Assembly (NCBI GenBank): GCA_943324505.2
Contig: CALPLW020000004.1
Coordinates: forward strand, 1-41,203
DNA from: Comamonas sp. lk
GTDB lineage: Bacteria > Pseudomonadota > Gammaproteobacteria > Burkholderiales > Burkholderiaceae_C
Length of the DNA stretch: 41,203 bases
Direction of reading: 5' to 3'
Shown: in pieces, positions 17,712-28,617 of the stretch
Numbering within the stretch: the first letter of the stretch is position 1
How the letters are laid out: each line of letters opens with the position of its first letter
Notes under the pieces: model-generated
Seen by the model: the letters and a program-made list of their open reading frames with translations, nothing else
Told to the model about the DNA's origin: nothing
Databases searched by the model: none
Made by a program: the position numbers and the translations under genes

Positions 17712-18974
17712 CTAATCTGCCTGCTTGCGCAGGAATGCAGGGATTTCAAAATCCTCCATGCCGCCGGATGACAGCGCGTCGACCTTGGCCGAGGCCTGGG
17801 TGCGGTCACGCTGGCGCCAGACACTGGGTCGCTTCATGTCGTGGTAATCGGGCTGGGCCCTGCCCATCATGCCGGGTGCCGACGCACCCGCGCCGCCCAG
17901 GGAGGCCACGGTAGAGCCCGATGTGCCTGCTGTATTGAGCGCGGGCACATGGAACGGTGTGTTGTCGGTGCCGGTGCGCAGCACTTGCAGTTGCGGCTTG
18001 GCCCGATTGGCACCCTGGCGCGACAAACCAGTGGCGACCACCGTGACCCGGATGTTGTCGCCCAGGGAGTCGTCGTGGGCGGTGCCGTAGATGACATGGG
18101 CATCGGGCGAGGCAAAAGCCCGGATGGTGTTCATCGCCAGGCCGGATTCGCGCAACTTGAGCGAACCCTTGGCGGCGGTGATCAGCACCAGCACACCCTT
18201 GGCACCCGAGAGGTCAATGCCCTCAAGCAAGGGGCAGGCTACGGCCTGTTCAGCTGCGATACGGGCCCGGTCCGGACCGGCGGCTTGCGCTGTGCCCATC
18301 ATGGCCTTGCCGGGCTCGCCCATCACGGTGCGCACGTCCTCAAAGTCGACATTCACATGGCCCTTGACGTTGATGATTTCCGCAATACCGCCCACGGCGT
18401 TCTTGAGCACGTCGTTGGCACGGGCGAAGGCTTCATCCTCTGTCGCCTCCTCGCCAAGCACTTCCATGAGTTTTTCGTTGAGCACGACGATGAGCGAGTC
18501 GACATTGGCTTCCAGCTCGGCCAGGCCAGCTTCGGCATTGCTCATGCGCTTGTTGCCCTCAAAGTCAAACGGCTTGGTCACCACGCCCACGGTCAGGATG
18601 CCCATTTCGCGCGCCACCCGTGCGATCACCGGAGCGGCGCCCGTGCCCGTGCCGCCGCCCATGCCGGCGGTGATGAACAGCATGTGAGCGCCTTCGATCG
18701 ACGCCCGGATGTCTTCAATGGCCAATTCTGCGGCTTCACGGCCACGCTCCGGGATGCTGCCTGCACCCAGGCCAGTCAGACCGAGCTGGATGATGCGGTG
18801 CGCATCGCTGCTGCCCAGCGCTTGGGCGTCGGTATTGGCACAGATGAATTCCACGCCCTGAACCGAGCTGTTGATCATGTGGCTGACGGCGTTGCCACCA
18901 CCGCCACCGACGCCAATAACCTTGATCCGGGTGCCCTGGTTGAAAGTTTCTTCTTCGATCATTTCGATAGGCAT
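17712..18974 (-). CDS. ftsZ: Cell division protein FtsZ
   Basis: VIGVGGGGGNAVSHMI, GMGGGTGTGAAPVIA; likely start MPIEMIEEETFNQG at 18974 (ORF extends to 19037). Confidence 0.98.
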   Translation of the reverse strand: MPIEMIEEETFNQGTRIKVIGVGGGGGNAVSHMINSSVQGVEFICANTDAQALGSSDAHRIIQLGLTGLGAGSIPERGREAAELAIEDIRASIEGAHMLFITAGMGGGTGTGAAPVIARVAREMGILTVGVVTKPFDFEGNKRMSNAEAGLAELEANVDSLIVVLNEKLMEVLGEEATEDEAFARANDVLKNAVGGIAEIINVKGHVNVDFEDVRTVMGEPGKAMMGTAQAAGPDRARIAAEQAVACPLLEGIDLSGAKGVLVLITAAKGSLKLRESGLAMNTIRAFASPDAHVIYGTAHDDSLGDNIRVTVVATGLSRQGANRAKPQLQVLRTGTDNTPFHVPALNTAGTSGSTVASLGGAGASAPGMMGRAQPDYHDMKRPSVWRQRDRTQASAKVDALSSGGMEDFEIPAFLRKQAD

Positions 18975-19079
18975 TTTTGTTCTCCTGGTTAATAAATAAG
19001 TTGCAGTTGCTAAAAAAAGTGGTTCTGTTCTTTTCAATTCGACTTTGGCGTCATCAGGGCGGGCCGGTGCAGCGCCATC

Positions 19080-19113
19080 GCCCTGGGGGACTGGCGCGCT
19101 GGCGCCACAGGGC
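19080..19113 (-). other. Strong stem-loop in the ftsA-ftsZ intergenic transcript
   Basis: Minus strand GCCCTG-TGGCGC-CAGC-GCGCCA-gtccc-CCAGGGC: two stacked helices separated by an asymmetric bulge, no U tract. Confidence 0.55.
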
Positions 19114-19133
19114 CCGGTTGGTCGGGCAGGCCA

Positions 19134-20363
19134 TCAAAATATCCCGGCGAACCAGTCTTTGAGCTGGCCGGCCGCTGTTTTCATGGAACCATTTTTTTGC
19201 GCCACCTTGAAGCCGCGCAGGCGGGCCATGCGCGCCTCTTCGAGCAGCCCCATCACGGTGGCGGCCCGCGGTTGTGCCACCATGTCGGCCAGCGCGCTGG
19301 CGTACTTGGGGATGCCCCGGCGCACCGGCTTGAGGAAGATGTCCTCGCCCAGCTCCACCATGCCCGGCATGATGCAACTGCCGCCGGTCAGCACGATGCC
19401 GCTGGAGAGCATTTCTTCAAAGCCAGAGTCACGCAGCACCTGATGAACCAGTTGGAAGATCTCCTCGACGCGCGGCTCGATCACACCGGCCAGCGCCTGG
19501 CGGCTGAGCATGCGCGGGCCGCGGTCGCCCAGGCCAGGTACCTCAACCTGCGTGTCCGGGTCAGCCAGCAACTGCTTGGCGTAGCCGTTTTCGACCTTGA
19601 TCTCCTCGGCGTCCTTGGTGGGGGTGCGTAGGGCCATGGCGATGTCGCTGGTGATCAGGTCACCGGCAATCGGAATCACGGCGGTGTGCCGGATGGCGCC
19701 ATTGGTGAAGATGGCGATGTCGGTCGAGCCGGCGCCAATATCGACCAGCGCCACACCGAGCTCGCGTTCGTCCTCGGTCAGCACCGACAGGCTACTGGCC
19801 AGCGGGTTGAGCATCAGTTGCTCCACCTCCAGGCCGCAGCGGCGCACGCACTTGATGATGTTTTCGGCTGCGCTTTGGGCGCCAGTGACAATGTGCACCT
19901 TGGCTTCCAGCCGGATGCCGCTCATGCCAATCGGCTCGCGCACATCCTGGCCGTCGATGATGAACTCTTGCGGCTCAACCAGCAGCAGCCGCTGGTCGGT
20001 CGAGATGTTGATCGCCTTGGCGGTTTCGACCACCCGGGCCACGTCAGCGGCCGTTACTTCGCGGTCCTTGATGGCCACCATGCCGCTTGAGTTCATGCCC
20101 CGGATGTGGCTGCCGGTGATGCCGGTGTAAACCCGGGTGATCTTGCAGTCGGCCATCAGCTCGGCTTCTTTGAGCGCCTGCTGGATGCTCTGTACCGTGG
20201 CGTCAATGTTGACCACCACGCCGCGCTTGAGGCCGTTGCTGGCGGCAATGCCCAGACCGGCGAGCTTGAGCTCGCCGTTGGGCAGCACTTCAGCCACGAC
20301 AGCCATGACCTTGGAGGTGCCAATGTCAAGGCCTACGACCAAGTCTTTGTATTCTTTTGCCAT
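19134..20363 (-). CDS. ftsA: Cell division protein FtsA
   Basis: LVVGLDIGTSKVMAVVAEV, VDIGAGSTDIAIFTNG, GIVLTGGSCIMPGM. Confidence 0.98.
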   Translation of the reverse strand: MAKEYKDLVVGLDIGTSKVMAVVAEVLPNGELKLAGLGIAASNGLKRGVVVNIDATVQSIQQALKEAELMADCKITRVYTGITGSHIRGMNSSGMVAIKDREVTAADVARVVETAKAINISTDQRLLLVEPQEFIIDGQDVREPIGMSGIRLEAKVHIVTGAQSAAENIIKCVRRCGLEVEQLMLNPLASSLSVLTEDERELGVALVDIGAGSTDIAIFTNGAIRHTAVIPIAGDLITSDIAMALRTPTKDAEEIKVENGYAKQLLADPDTQVEVPGLGDRGPRMLSRQALAGVIEPRVEEIFQLVHQVLRDSGFEEMLSSGIVLTGGSCIMPGMVELGEDIFLKPVRRGIPKYASALADMVAQPRAATVMGLLEEARMARLRGFKVAQKNGSMKTAAGQLKDWFAGIF

Positions 20364-20391
20364 ATGTCGTCACCTGTTGTTGAGGTTGCCA

Positions 20392-21171
20392 CTACTTTTT
20401 CGATCCATCCTGCGCCACAGTCGTCACGCCACGCATACGCAGTGCGTAGCCGTCCTGGTGGCGCAAATCCGCCGTCTCCAGCGCCTCGGGCTTGCGCCCG
20501 TAACGCGCACTGACCTTGGTCAAGGTCTTCAGGAAAGCCTGGGTGCGGGCCCGTACCTCGGGCAAAGTGCCGGCGCCGAGTTCGATCACCGCGCCGGTGT
20601 CGAGCCGTGCTCGCCAACTGCCCCGGCCGCTGAGTTCGAGCTGTTCCAGCAACAGGTCCACAGGCTCGAACACCGGCTGGAGCCCCTGAAATGCCTCCCA
20701 GACCTGGGCCGACTGGCTGTCCGGCCCCTGCAATCGGGGCAGGTCATCGTGCTCAACCTCGCCAACGTTGGCCTCAAACACCTCGCCAAAACTGTTGACC
20801 ATGCGGGACTCTCCCTCCGGCCCCCAAAAGGCCACCGCCCGATGCTCCTCCAGTTGGACCCGCAAGCGGTTAGGAAACTCACGCCGCACCACCGCCTGGC
20901 GCACCCAGGGCACCGCCTCAAAAGCGACTCGGGCTTGGCCGAGGTCGAGCGTGAAAAATGTCCCGCGCAGATGCGGCGCAACGTTGGCGCGCAAGGTCAA
21001 GCTGTTGTTGTGGGTGACATCGCCAGTGACGGTAATGCCGCGAATGGCAAAAACCGTATGCCGCGACACAAAGATAGCTGTGCTCGCCAGCGCCATCACG
21101 GCCAGGACGGCCCACAAGACTTGCGCCGTGCGTTGCATCAGCCGGATGTCGACAGGCAGGGGCTTGTTCAT
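20392..21171 (-). CDS. ftsQ: Cell division protein FtsQ
   Basis: POTRA-type protein [52 protein letters not shown]..., overlapping the ddl stop; start at 21171. Confidence 0.94.
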   Translation of the reverse strand: MNKPLPVDIRLMQRTAQVLWAVLAVMALASTAIFVSRHTVFAIRGITVTGDVTHNNSLTLRANVAPHLRGTFFTLDLGQARVAFEAVPWVRQAVVRREFPNRLRVQLEEHRAVAFWGPEGESRMVNSFGEVFEANVGEVEHDDLPRLQGPDSQSAQVWEAFQGLQPVFEPVDLLLEQLELSGRGSWRARLDTGAVIELGAGTLPEVRARTQAFLKTLTKVSARYGRKPEALETADLRHQDGYALRMRGVTTVAQDGSKK

Positions 21172-22148
21172 GGCATTGCCCCGACCGCAGCAGGCGCCCG
21201 CGCATAGTCCAGCGTGGCTTGCGCCAGCACTGCCATACACAGGGCCGGGTAGTCGATGCCCGCGGCCCGTGCGGACATCGGCACCAGTGAGTGACTGGTC
21301 ATGCCGGGCGAGGTGTTGATCTCCAGCAGAAAGGGCTGGCGGTCACTGGCCCGGATCATCAAGTCGGCGCGGCCCCAGCCACGGCAACCCAGCGCGCGGT
21401 ATGCCGCCAGCACGATGCGGGAAATCTCGGCTTCCTCGGCCGCGGGCAGGCCGCTGGGGCAGTGGTACTTGACCACATCGGTGAAGTATTTGTTCTGGTA
21501 GTCATAGGCGCCCTGCGGCGCCTGGATACGCACCACCGGCAGCGTATGGGCCTGCGCCCCACTGCCCAGCACCGGGCAGGTCACCTCGTCGCCCTCAATG
21601 AAAGCCTCGCAGAGCACCTCGGCGTCGTAGCCAGCGGCCAGCTGAACTGCTGGCGCCAACTGGTCAGACTGGGTGACCTTGCTGACGCCGATCGACGAGC
21701 CCTCGTGCGGCGGCTTGACGATCAGCGGCAAGCCCAACTGCCGGCACACTGCACCCAATTGGTCGGTTGGCAGTACCTCCCCTGGCAGCACCACATGCGC
21801 CGGTGTCGGCAGGCCTTGCGCCTGCCAGAGTCGTTTGGTCATGACCTTGTCCATGGCGATGCTCGACGCCATCACGCCCGAGCCGGTGTAGGGCAGGCCC
21901 AGCATTTCCAGCGCGCCCTGCACCGTGCCGTCTTCACCGAAGCGGCCGTGCAGGGCAATGAAGCAGCGGGCAAAGCCGTCGCGCCGCAATTCGGCCAGAT
22001 CACGCTCGGCCGGGTCAAAAGCGTGGGCATCGACGCCCAGCGAGCGCAAAGCCTGTAACACGCCCTGGCCCGACATCAGCGAGACCTCGCGCTCGGCTGA
22101 GGCGCCGCCCATCAGCACGGCCACTTTTCCGGGATCAAATTGGCTCAT
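21168..22148 (-). CDS. ddl: D-alanine--D-alanine ligase
   Basis: [54 protein letters not shown]. Confidence 0.97.
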   Translation of the reverse strand: MSQFDPGKVAVLMGGASAEREVSLMSGQGVLQALRSLGVDAHAFDPAERDLAELRRDGFARCFIALHGRFGEDGTVQGALEMLGLPYTGSGVMASSIAMDKVMTKRLWQAQGLPTPAHVVLPGEVLPTDQLGAVCRQLGLPLIVKPPHEGSSIGVSKVTQSDQLAPAVQLAAGYDAEVLCEAFIEGDEVTCPVLGSGAQAHTLPVVRIQAPQGAYDYQNKYFTDVVKYHCPSGLPAAEEAEISRIVLAAYRALGCRGWGRADLMIRASDRQPFLLEINTSPGMTSHSLVPMSARAAGIDYPALCMAVLAQATLDYARAPAAVGAMP

Positions 22149-23574
22149 GGCCCTTTTCCCTCCTGGGCTTTTTGCTCTTCATTTGATAGCAGTTCCAGCA
22201 CGCGGGCTGGCACGCCGCCAATGGAGCCCGCACCCATGCACAAGACAACATCACCGGCACGGGCGTGGTCGGCAATCGCTTGCGGCAGATCGGCAATATC
22301 GTTAGTAAACTGGGGCTCCAGCCGGCCTGCCACTCGCAGCGCGCGCGCCAGGCTGCGGCCGTCGGCGGCCACGATAGGCGCTTCGCCAGCTGCATAGACC
22401 TCGGTCAACAGCACTGCATCGGCCTGCCCGATGACCTTGACAAAGTCCTCAAAACAATCGCGGGTTCGGCTGTAGCGGTGAGGCTGAAAGGCCAGCAACA
22501 GGCGCCGACCTGGGAAGGCGCCGCGCGCCGCTGCCAGCGTGGCCGCCATCTCGACCGGGTGATGACCATAGTCATCAACCAGGGTAAAACTGCCGCCCCT
22601 GGTCGCAACCTCGCCATAACGTTGGAAGCGGCGGCCCACGCCCTTGAAATGAGCCAGTGCCTGCTGGACGGCGCCGTCTGGCACATTGAGCTCGACGGCC
22701 ACCGCGATCGCCGCCAGCGCATTGAGCACGTTGTGCCGACCCGGCAGATTGAGCACCACGGGCAGATCAGGCAGCACCACGCCGTTACGGCGCTGCACCG
22801 TGAACTGCATCTGCCCGCCCGCCGCGCGCACATCGACAGCCCGCACCTGGGCCCCCTCTTCGAAGCCGTAGCTGGTCACCGGGCAGGTGACCTGGGGCAC
22901 GATGTCTCGGATCGCAGTATCGTCAGTGCACAGGATCGCCGTGCCATAAAAAGGCATGCGGTGCAGAAAGTCAACAAACGCCTGCTTCAGCCGGCCAAAT
23001 CATGGCCGTAGGTCTCCATGTGGTCGGCGTCGATGTTGGTCACCACCGCCATCACCGGCAGCAGGTTCAGGAACGAGGCGTCAGATTCATCGGCCTCGAC
23101 CACGATGTAATCACCCTGCCCTAGGCGGGCATTGGCGCCGGCACTGTTAAGGCGGCCACCAATGACAAAGGTCGGGTCCAGGCCAGCCTCGGCCAATACG
23201 CTGGCCACCAGGCTGGTGGTGGTGGTCTTGCCGTGGGTGCCGGCGATCGCGATGCCCTGCTTCAGGCGCATCAGCTCGGCCAGCATCAGCGCGCGCGGCA
23301 CCACCGGGATGCGCCTCTCCCGCGCGGCCAGTACCTCTGGGTTGTCGGCCTGCACAGCGGTCGACGTGACGACCGCGTCAGCGCCGGCCACATGGGCGGC
23401 CAGATGACCCACCTGGGTCTGGATCCCCAGCCCCGCCAGCCTGCGCAGTGTGGCGCTATCGGCCAGGTCAGAGCCAGAGATCTCATAGCCCAGGTTCAGC
23501 AGCACCTCGGCAATGCCCGACATGCCGGCGCCGCCAATGCCGACAAAATGGATATGCCGCACGGCGTGTTTCAT
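22145..23574 (-). pseudogene. murC: UDP-N-acetylmuramate--L-alanine ligase, split by a 1-nt frameshift (ORFs 22987..23574 and 22145..22957)
   Basis: N-half [18 protein letters not shown]...[14 protein letters not shown]...[17 protein letters not shown]-half resumes in another frame as [26 protein letters not shown]. The two halves together make a full MurC. Confidence 0.93.
22168..22195. repeat. Copy A of a short palindrome-containing dispersed element inside murC 3' end
   Basis: + strand ctttttgctcttcatttgatagcagttc; shares TTGCT.T..ATTTGATAGC..TT with the murE copy. Confidence 0.45.
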
Positions 23575-24644
23575 GGGGTCAAGGCCTCGCAGGCGGCCAC
23601 CAAGGCGGTGGTAGCCTCGGTTTTGGCCATTTCACGGGCCCGCGTGGCACAGGCCAGCAGCTCAGCACGTGTCAAGGCGGCCAGCATTGCGGCCAGGCGT
23701 TGCGGTGTCAGTGCTGGCTGTGGCAGCAACCAGCCCGCGCCCTGGCTGACCAAAAAGCGGGCGTTGTGGGTCTGATGGTCATCCACCGCCGACGGGAATG
23801 GGACGAACACCGCCGCCGCGCCGATGGCGGCCAACTCGGTCACGGTGCTGGCGCCGGCGCGGCAGATCACCAGGTCGGCCTGGGCAAAGGCCTGCGCCGT
23901 GTCATCGATGAAGGGCGTGAGCTCGGCTTGAACGCCAGCCGCTGCATAGTTGGCGCGCAGGTCGTCGATCTGCCGTTGACCGCTTTGGTGCGTGACGGTC
24001 GGCCGTTGCTCGGGCGGCAACAGCGCCAGGGCGCGCGGCACGATGTCGTTCAGTGCGCGGGCGCCCAGGCTACCGCCCAGCACCAGCACCCGCAGCGGTC
24101 CGCTGCGTCCGGCAAAACGCTGCGCTGGCTCGGCTATCCCAAGAAAAGCACTGCGCAGCGGGTTACCTACCCATAGCCCCTTGGCAAAAACCTGGGGGAA
24201 GGCCGTGAAGACGGCATCGGCAACGCCGGCCAGCACCCTGTTGGCCAGGCCTGCAACCGAGTTTTGCTCATGAAGAACCAGCGGCTTGCCCCACAGCACG
24301 CCCATCATGCCGCCCGGAAAGCTGATGAAGCCGCCCAGACCCACCACCACGTCAGGCTTGACCCGGCGCACCACCTGCAGCGCCTGCCAGAAGGCCCGCA
24401 GCAACCTAAGCGGCAACAGCGCCAGTGTGCCTAGGCCTTTGCCACGCACGCCCGAGAAATCAATGGCTTCAAAAGCAAATCCCTGCGACGGGACCAGCTG
24501 GCTTTCCATGCTGGGCTGGCCAGGGCTGCCGGTGCCACCCAGCCAGTGCACGCGCCAGCCGCGTTCGCGCAGCGCATGCGCCACCGCCAGCCCCGGGAAG
24601 ATGTGACCACCCGTGCCGCCGGCCATGATCAAGGCGCTTTTCAT
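23571..24644 (-). CDS. murG: Undecaprenyldiphospho-muramoylpentapeptide beta-N-acetylglucosaminyltransferase
   Basis: [70 protein letters not shown]. Confidence 0.97.
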   Translation of the reverse strand: MKSALIMAGGTGGHIFPGLAVAHALRERGWRVHWLGGTGSPGQPSMESQLVPSQGFAFEAIDFSGVRGKGLGTLALLPLRLLRAFWQALQVVRRVKPDVVVGLGGFISFPGGMMGVLWGKPLVLHEQNSVAGLANRVLAGVADAVFTAFPQVFAKGLWVGNPLRSAFLGIAEPAQRFAGRSGPLRVLVLGGSLGARALNDIVPRALALLPPEQRPTVTHQSGQRQIDDLRANYAAAGVQAELTPFIDDTAQAFAQADLVICRAGASTVTELAAIGAAAVFVPFPSAVDDHQTHNARFLVSQGAGWLLPQPALTPQRLAAMLAALTRAELLACATRAREMAKTEATTALVAACEALTP

Positions 24645-25897
24645 ACCCGCCCCCCGTGCATCAGGATGCGGTTTTCGTGGTCTATGCGGAGCACAACGGC
24701 GATCGCTATCAGGTTAACCAGGATGGCAGAGCCGCCGTAGCTCATGAGCGGCAGCGTCAGACCCTTGGTCGGCAGAGCACCCAGGTTCACCCCCATGTTG
24801 ATGAAGGACTGGAAACCCACCCAGATGCCCACGCCCTGGGCCACCAACCCGGCAAACACCCGGTCCAGCGCGATCGACTGGCGACCAATGTGCATGATGC
24901 GCCGGGTCAGCCACAGGAATAGCCCAATGACGCACAGCACCCCCACAAGGCCAAACTCCTCGCCAATCACCGCCAACAGAAAGTCGGTATGCGCCTCTGG
25001 CAGCCAGTGCAATTTCTCGACGCTGCCGCCCAGTCCCACACCAAAGATCTCGCCACGACCGATGGCAATCAAGGAATGCGTCAGCTGATACCCCTTGGCC
25101 AAGGCGTTTTTTCCGCTCCACGGGTCCAGATAAGCAAAAATGCGTTCGCGCCGCCAATCGCTCAAGGCGATCATCAGGCCAAAGGCCACCAGCAGCACCA
25201 ATGCGATCAGGAAGAACATGCGCGCATTGACGCCACCCAGGAAAAGGATGCCCATCGCGATCACGGCGATCACCATGAAGGCGCCCATGTCGGGCTCCGC
25301 CAGCAACAGCACGCCCACCAGCGCCACCGCAGCACCCATGGGCATCACATGGCGCAGGAAACGGTCCTTCACCTCCATCTTGCGCACCATGTAATCGGCG
25401 GCGTACAACAGCACCGCAAACTTGGCCAGCTCGGACGGCTGAAAGCCGATCGGCCCCACGGAAATCCAGCGCCGCGCGCCGTAGACCACCTTGCCCACAT
25501 GCGGAATCAGCACCACCGTCAGCAGCACCAGTGACGCCACAAACAGCCAGCGCGCCGACTTTTCCCATTGCGCTACCGGCACCTGAAACGCCACCAGGGC
25601 GGCGATGAAGGCCACTGCCAGCCACATCACATGGCGGGTCAAGAAATAGCTGTGGGTGTAGCGGGCAAAGCGCGGGTTGTCCGGCATGGCGATCGAGGCC
25701 GAATACACCATCACCAGGCCCCACAGCATCAGGGTCACCGTGACCCAGACCAGCGCTTGGTCAATCCCGCTCACCGTGCTGGGCAGGTTGACGGTGTCCA
25801 TGCGGCTCGTCCCACTCAGACGCACCGGCAGCACATCAGCCGCCGGCTTGCGCAGCCGCCCGATCCAACCCTGCAGCCGACCGGTTGCGGCGCTCAT
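24641..25897 (-). CDS. ftsW: Lipid II polymerase / cell division protein FtsW
   Basis: SEDS family: [69 protein letters not shown]. Confidence 0.96.
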   Translation of the reverse strand: MSAATGRLQGWIGRLRKPAADVLPVRLSGTSRMDTVNLPSTVSGIDQALVWVTVTLMLWGLVMVYSASIAMPDNPRFARYTHSYFLTRHVMWLAVAFIAALVAFQVPVAQWEKSARWLFVASLVLLTVVLIPHVGKVVYGARRWISVGPIGFQPSELAKFAVLLYAADYMVRKMEVKDRFLRHVMPMGAAVALVGVLLLAEPDMGAFMVIAVIAMGILFLGGVNARMFFLIALVLLVAFGLMIALSDWRRERIFAYLDPWSGKNALAKGYQLTHSLIAIGRGEIFGVGLGGSVEKLHWLPEAHTDFLLAVIGEEFGLVGVLCVIGLFLWLTRRIMHIGRQSIALDRVFAGLVAQGVGIWVGFQSFINMGVNLGALPTKGLTLPLMSYGGSAILVNLIAIAVVLRIDHENRILMHGGRV

Positions 25898-27414
25898 GCA
25901 GCAGCTCCCAGGCTCATCACACCGGCCTCGTCAGCCAACGCCTGCACGGCGGCGACAAAGGCGTGGGCCCGGTGTTCGTAGTTGTCAAACATGTCAAAGC
26001 TGGCGCAGGCAGGCGACATCAGCACCGCATCACCGGCATGGGCCAAGCCAGCTGCCCGGCTCACGGCGTCAACCATGCTCGCTGCGTCGAGCAGCGGCAC
26101 ACCGGTCGATGCCAGTGCGGCCCGGATCAGCGGTGCGTCGCGGCCGATCAAGACCACCGCCCGTGCATGGCGGGCCACGGGCTCGGCCAGCGGGCCGAAG
26201 TCCTGCCCCTTGCCGACGCCGCCCAGGATGGCAACCAGGCGCCGCTCCTGCCCCAGCCCGTTCAGGGCAGCGACCGTGGCGCCCACGTTGGTGCCCTTGC
26301 TGTCGTCGAAATATTCCACTTCTTGCACGATGGCGACCGCCTCAACCCGGTGCGGCTCGCCACGGTACTCGCGCAGGCCGTACAGCAGGGGCCCCAGCGC
26401 GCAGCCGGCCGCCTGGCTGAGCGCCAACGCCGCCAGCGCATTCAAGGCGTTGTGCCGGCCGCGGATGCGCAGGGCATCGGCCGGCATCAGCCGCTGCAGG
26501 TGCAGCTCCTGCACATCGCCTTTGCGAGGCTTGAGGGTCTCATCAGCCTCCAGCGCGCGCACCAACCAGACCATGCCATTGACCTCTTCGATACCGAAGT
26601 CACCTGGGCGCTGCGGCAGGTCGCCGCCAAAGGTGATGTAGTCACGCCACTGAGGGCGCTGCAGCCGGGCCCGGGTCGGTTCGGGCAACAAGGCCATCAC
26701 CAGCGGGTCGTCGCGATTAAGGACCATCAGGGCCTGCTGGCCAAACACCCGAGCCTTGGCGCCGGCGTAGGCGGCCATGCTGCCGTGCCAGTCCAGGTGG
26801 TCTTGGCTCAGGTTCAGCACCACGGCTGCTTTGGGCTCAAAGCCAGTGCTGGCATCGAGCTGGAAGCTTGACAGCTCCAGCACCCAGACCTCGGGCAAAG
26901 ACTCCTCCGCCAGCCGCTGGGTCAAGGTGTCCAGCAGGGTTGGCCCGATGTTGCCAGCCACCGCCACGGTTTTGCCGGCCCGCGCCACCAGTTGTCCCGT
27001 CAGCGCAGTGACCGTGGTTTTGCCGTTGGTGCCGGTCACGGCCAGGACCTGGGGCGCATAGCCGCGCTCGGTCCGCAGGCTGCCAAGCGCTTGGGAAAAC
27101 AGGTCTAATTCGCCGCCAAGCCACAGCCCGCTTGCCTTTGCCGCTTCTAAAACAGGAGCAGCGTCCACCGGCGACAAGCCTGGGCTGCGCAGCACCACGC
27201 GCACCGGGGTGCCCCTCACCAACTCGGCGTTCAGCGGACCGCTGACAAAGCGTATGCCCGGCCATTCCTGCTTTAGCGTCGTCAGCCCCGGCGGGGCGGG
27301 GCGGGTGTCGGCCACGGTCAACTGTGCGCCCGCCGCTGCGCACCAACGCGCCATCGCCAGCCCGGACGCACCCAGTCCAAGGATCAGCACATGTTGGTCT
27401 TGCAGATGCAGCAC
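25894..27414 (-). CDS. murD: UDP-N-acetylmuramoyl-L-alanine--D-glutamate ligase
   Basis: [78 protein letters not shown]. Confidence 0.97.
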   Translation of the reverse strand: MLHLQDQHVLILGLGASGLAMARWCAAAGAQLTVADTRPAPPGLTTLKQEWPGIRFVSGPLNAELVRGTPVRVVLRSPGLSPVDAAPVLEAAKASGLWLGGELDLFSQALGSLRTERGYAPQVLAVTGTNGKTTVTALTGQLVARAGKTVAVAGNIGPTLLDTLTQRLAEESLPEVWVLELSSFQLDASTGFEPKAAVVLNLSQDHLDWHGSMAAYAGAKARVFGQQALMVLNRDDPLVMALLPEPTRARLQRPQWRDYITFGGDLPQRPGDFGIEEVNGMVWLVRALEADETLKPRKGDVQELHLQRLMPADALRIRGRHNALNALAALALSQAAGCALGPLLYGLREYRGEPHRVEAVAIVQEVEYFDDSKGTNVGATVAALNGLGQERRLVAILGGVGKGQDFGPLAEPVARHARAVVLIGRDAPLIRAALASTGVPLLDAASMVDAVSRAAGLAHAGDAVLMSPACASFDMFDNYEHRAHAFVAAVQALADEAGVMSLGAAA

Positions 27415-27417
27415 CGC

Positions 27418-28596
27418 TTACCTCAGCTTCAGGGTGGACAGGCCCACCAGGCACAGCAGCATGGTGATGATCCAGAAGCGCACCACCACCTGGGTCTCTT
27501 TCCAGCCGCTTTTCTCAAAATGGTGGTGCAGCGGGGCCATTTTCAGGATACGCCGGCCCTCACCGTACTTGCGCCTGGTGTATTTGAAGTAAGTGACCTG
27601 CAGCATCACCGAGAGGGCCTCGACCACGAATATGCCACCCATGATGGCCAGCACGATTTCCTGGCGCACGATGACCGCAACAGTGCCCAGCGCCGCGCCC
27701 AAGGCCAACGCACCGACATCACCCATGAAGACCTGCGCCGGGTGGGTGTTGAACCACAAAAAGGCCAGCCCGGCGCCAGCCATGGCGGCACAAAAAATCA
27801 TCAGTTCGCCCGAGCCTGGAATGTGAGGAAAAAACAGGTATTTGGAGTAGACCGCACTGCCGGTGACGTAGGCGAACACCCCCAGCGCCGAGCCCACCAT
27901 CACCACCGGCATGATGGCCAGGCCATCGAGCCCGTCGGTCAGATTGACCGCGTTGCTGGAGCCGACGATGACCAAATAGGTCATGACGACAAAGCCCAAT
28001 ACCCCAAGGGGATAGCTGATTTCCTTGAAGAACGGCAACAGCAGGCCGGCCTTGGGCGGCAGGTTCAGGTCAAAGCCTGACTGTACCCAGCGGAAAAAAA
28101 GCTCAAGCACCCGCAGGTTGGAGTTCTCCGAGATGCTGAACACCAGGTAGAGCGCCGCCACCAGCCCGATCACCGACTGCCACATGTATTTGTCGCGCGA
28201 GCGCATGCCCTCCGGGTCCTTGTGCACCACCTTGCGCCAGTCGTCAGCCCAGCCGATGGCGCCGAAGCCCAGCATGACCAGCAGCACGATCCAGACAAAG
28301 CGGTTGCTCAGGTCGAACCAGAGCAGCGTCGAGACCGCGATGCACAGCAAGATCAGCACGCCGCCCATGGTGGGTGTGCCACTCTTGCTCAGATGGGAGG
28401 CCACGCCGTAACCCCGGATTGGCTGGCCGATTTTGAGTGCCGTCAGACGGCGGATCACCCAAGGTCCGGCCGCCAGGCCCATCAGCAGCGCCGTCAGGGC
28501 AGCCATGACGGCACGAAAGGTCAGGTACTGGAACACCCGGAAGAAACCCAACTCGGGCGAGAGCGACTGCAGCCACTGGGCCAAGCTCAAAAGCAT
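27418..28596 (-). CDS. mraY: Phospho-N-acetylmuramoyl-pentapeptide transferase
   Basis: [56 protein letters not shown]. Confidence 0.98.
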   Translation of the reverse strand: MLLSLAQWLQSLSPELGFFRVFQYLTFRAVMAALTALLMGLAAGPWVIRRLTALKIGQPIRGYGVASHLSKSGTPTMGGVLILLCIAVSTLLWFDLSNRFVWIVLLVMLGFGAIGWADDWRKVVHKDPEGMRSRDKYMWQSVIGLVAALYLVFSISENSNLRVLELFFRWVQSGFDLNLPPKAGLLLPFFKEISYPLGVLGFVVMTYLVIVGSSNAVNLTDGLDGLAIMPVVMVGSALGVFAYVTGSAVYSKYLFFPHIPGSGELMIFCAAMAGAGLAFLWFNTHPAQVFMGDVGALALGAALGTVAVIVRQEIVLAIMGGIFVVEALSVMLQVTYFKYTRRKYGEGRRILKMAPLHHHFEKSGWKETQVVVRFWIITMLLCLVGLSTLKLR

Positions 28597-28617
28597 GACA
28601 GTGTCCTTGTAAGCTGG

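Noticed and set aside
17841-18992. 383-aa plus-strand ORF opposite ftsZ
   Set aside because: Antisense shadow of a high-GC conserved gene; His/Gly/Arg-rich translation with no recognisable domain.
20137-21207. 356-aa plus-strand ORF spanning ftsA/ftsQ antisense
   Set aside because: Crosses two confident genes on the opposite strand; composition is non-protein-like.
22987-23000. Programmed -1 frameshifting in murC
   Set aside because: No canonical slippery heptamer; a missing T in a T run is better explained as sequencing error, kept only as an alternative.
24714-25724. 336-aa minus-strand ORF in alternate frame of ftsW
   Set aside because: Same-strand alternate frame of a confident membrane protein gene; Gly/Arg-rich translation.
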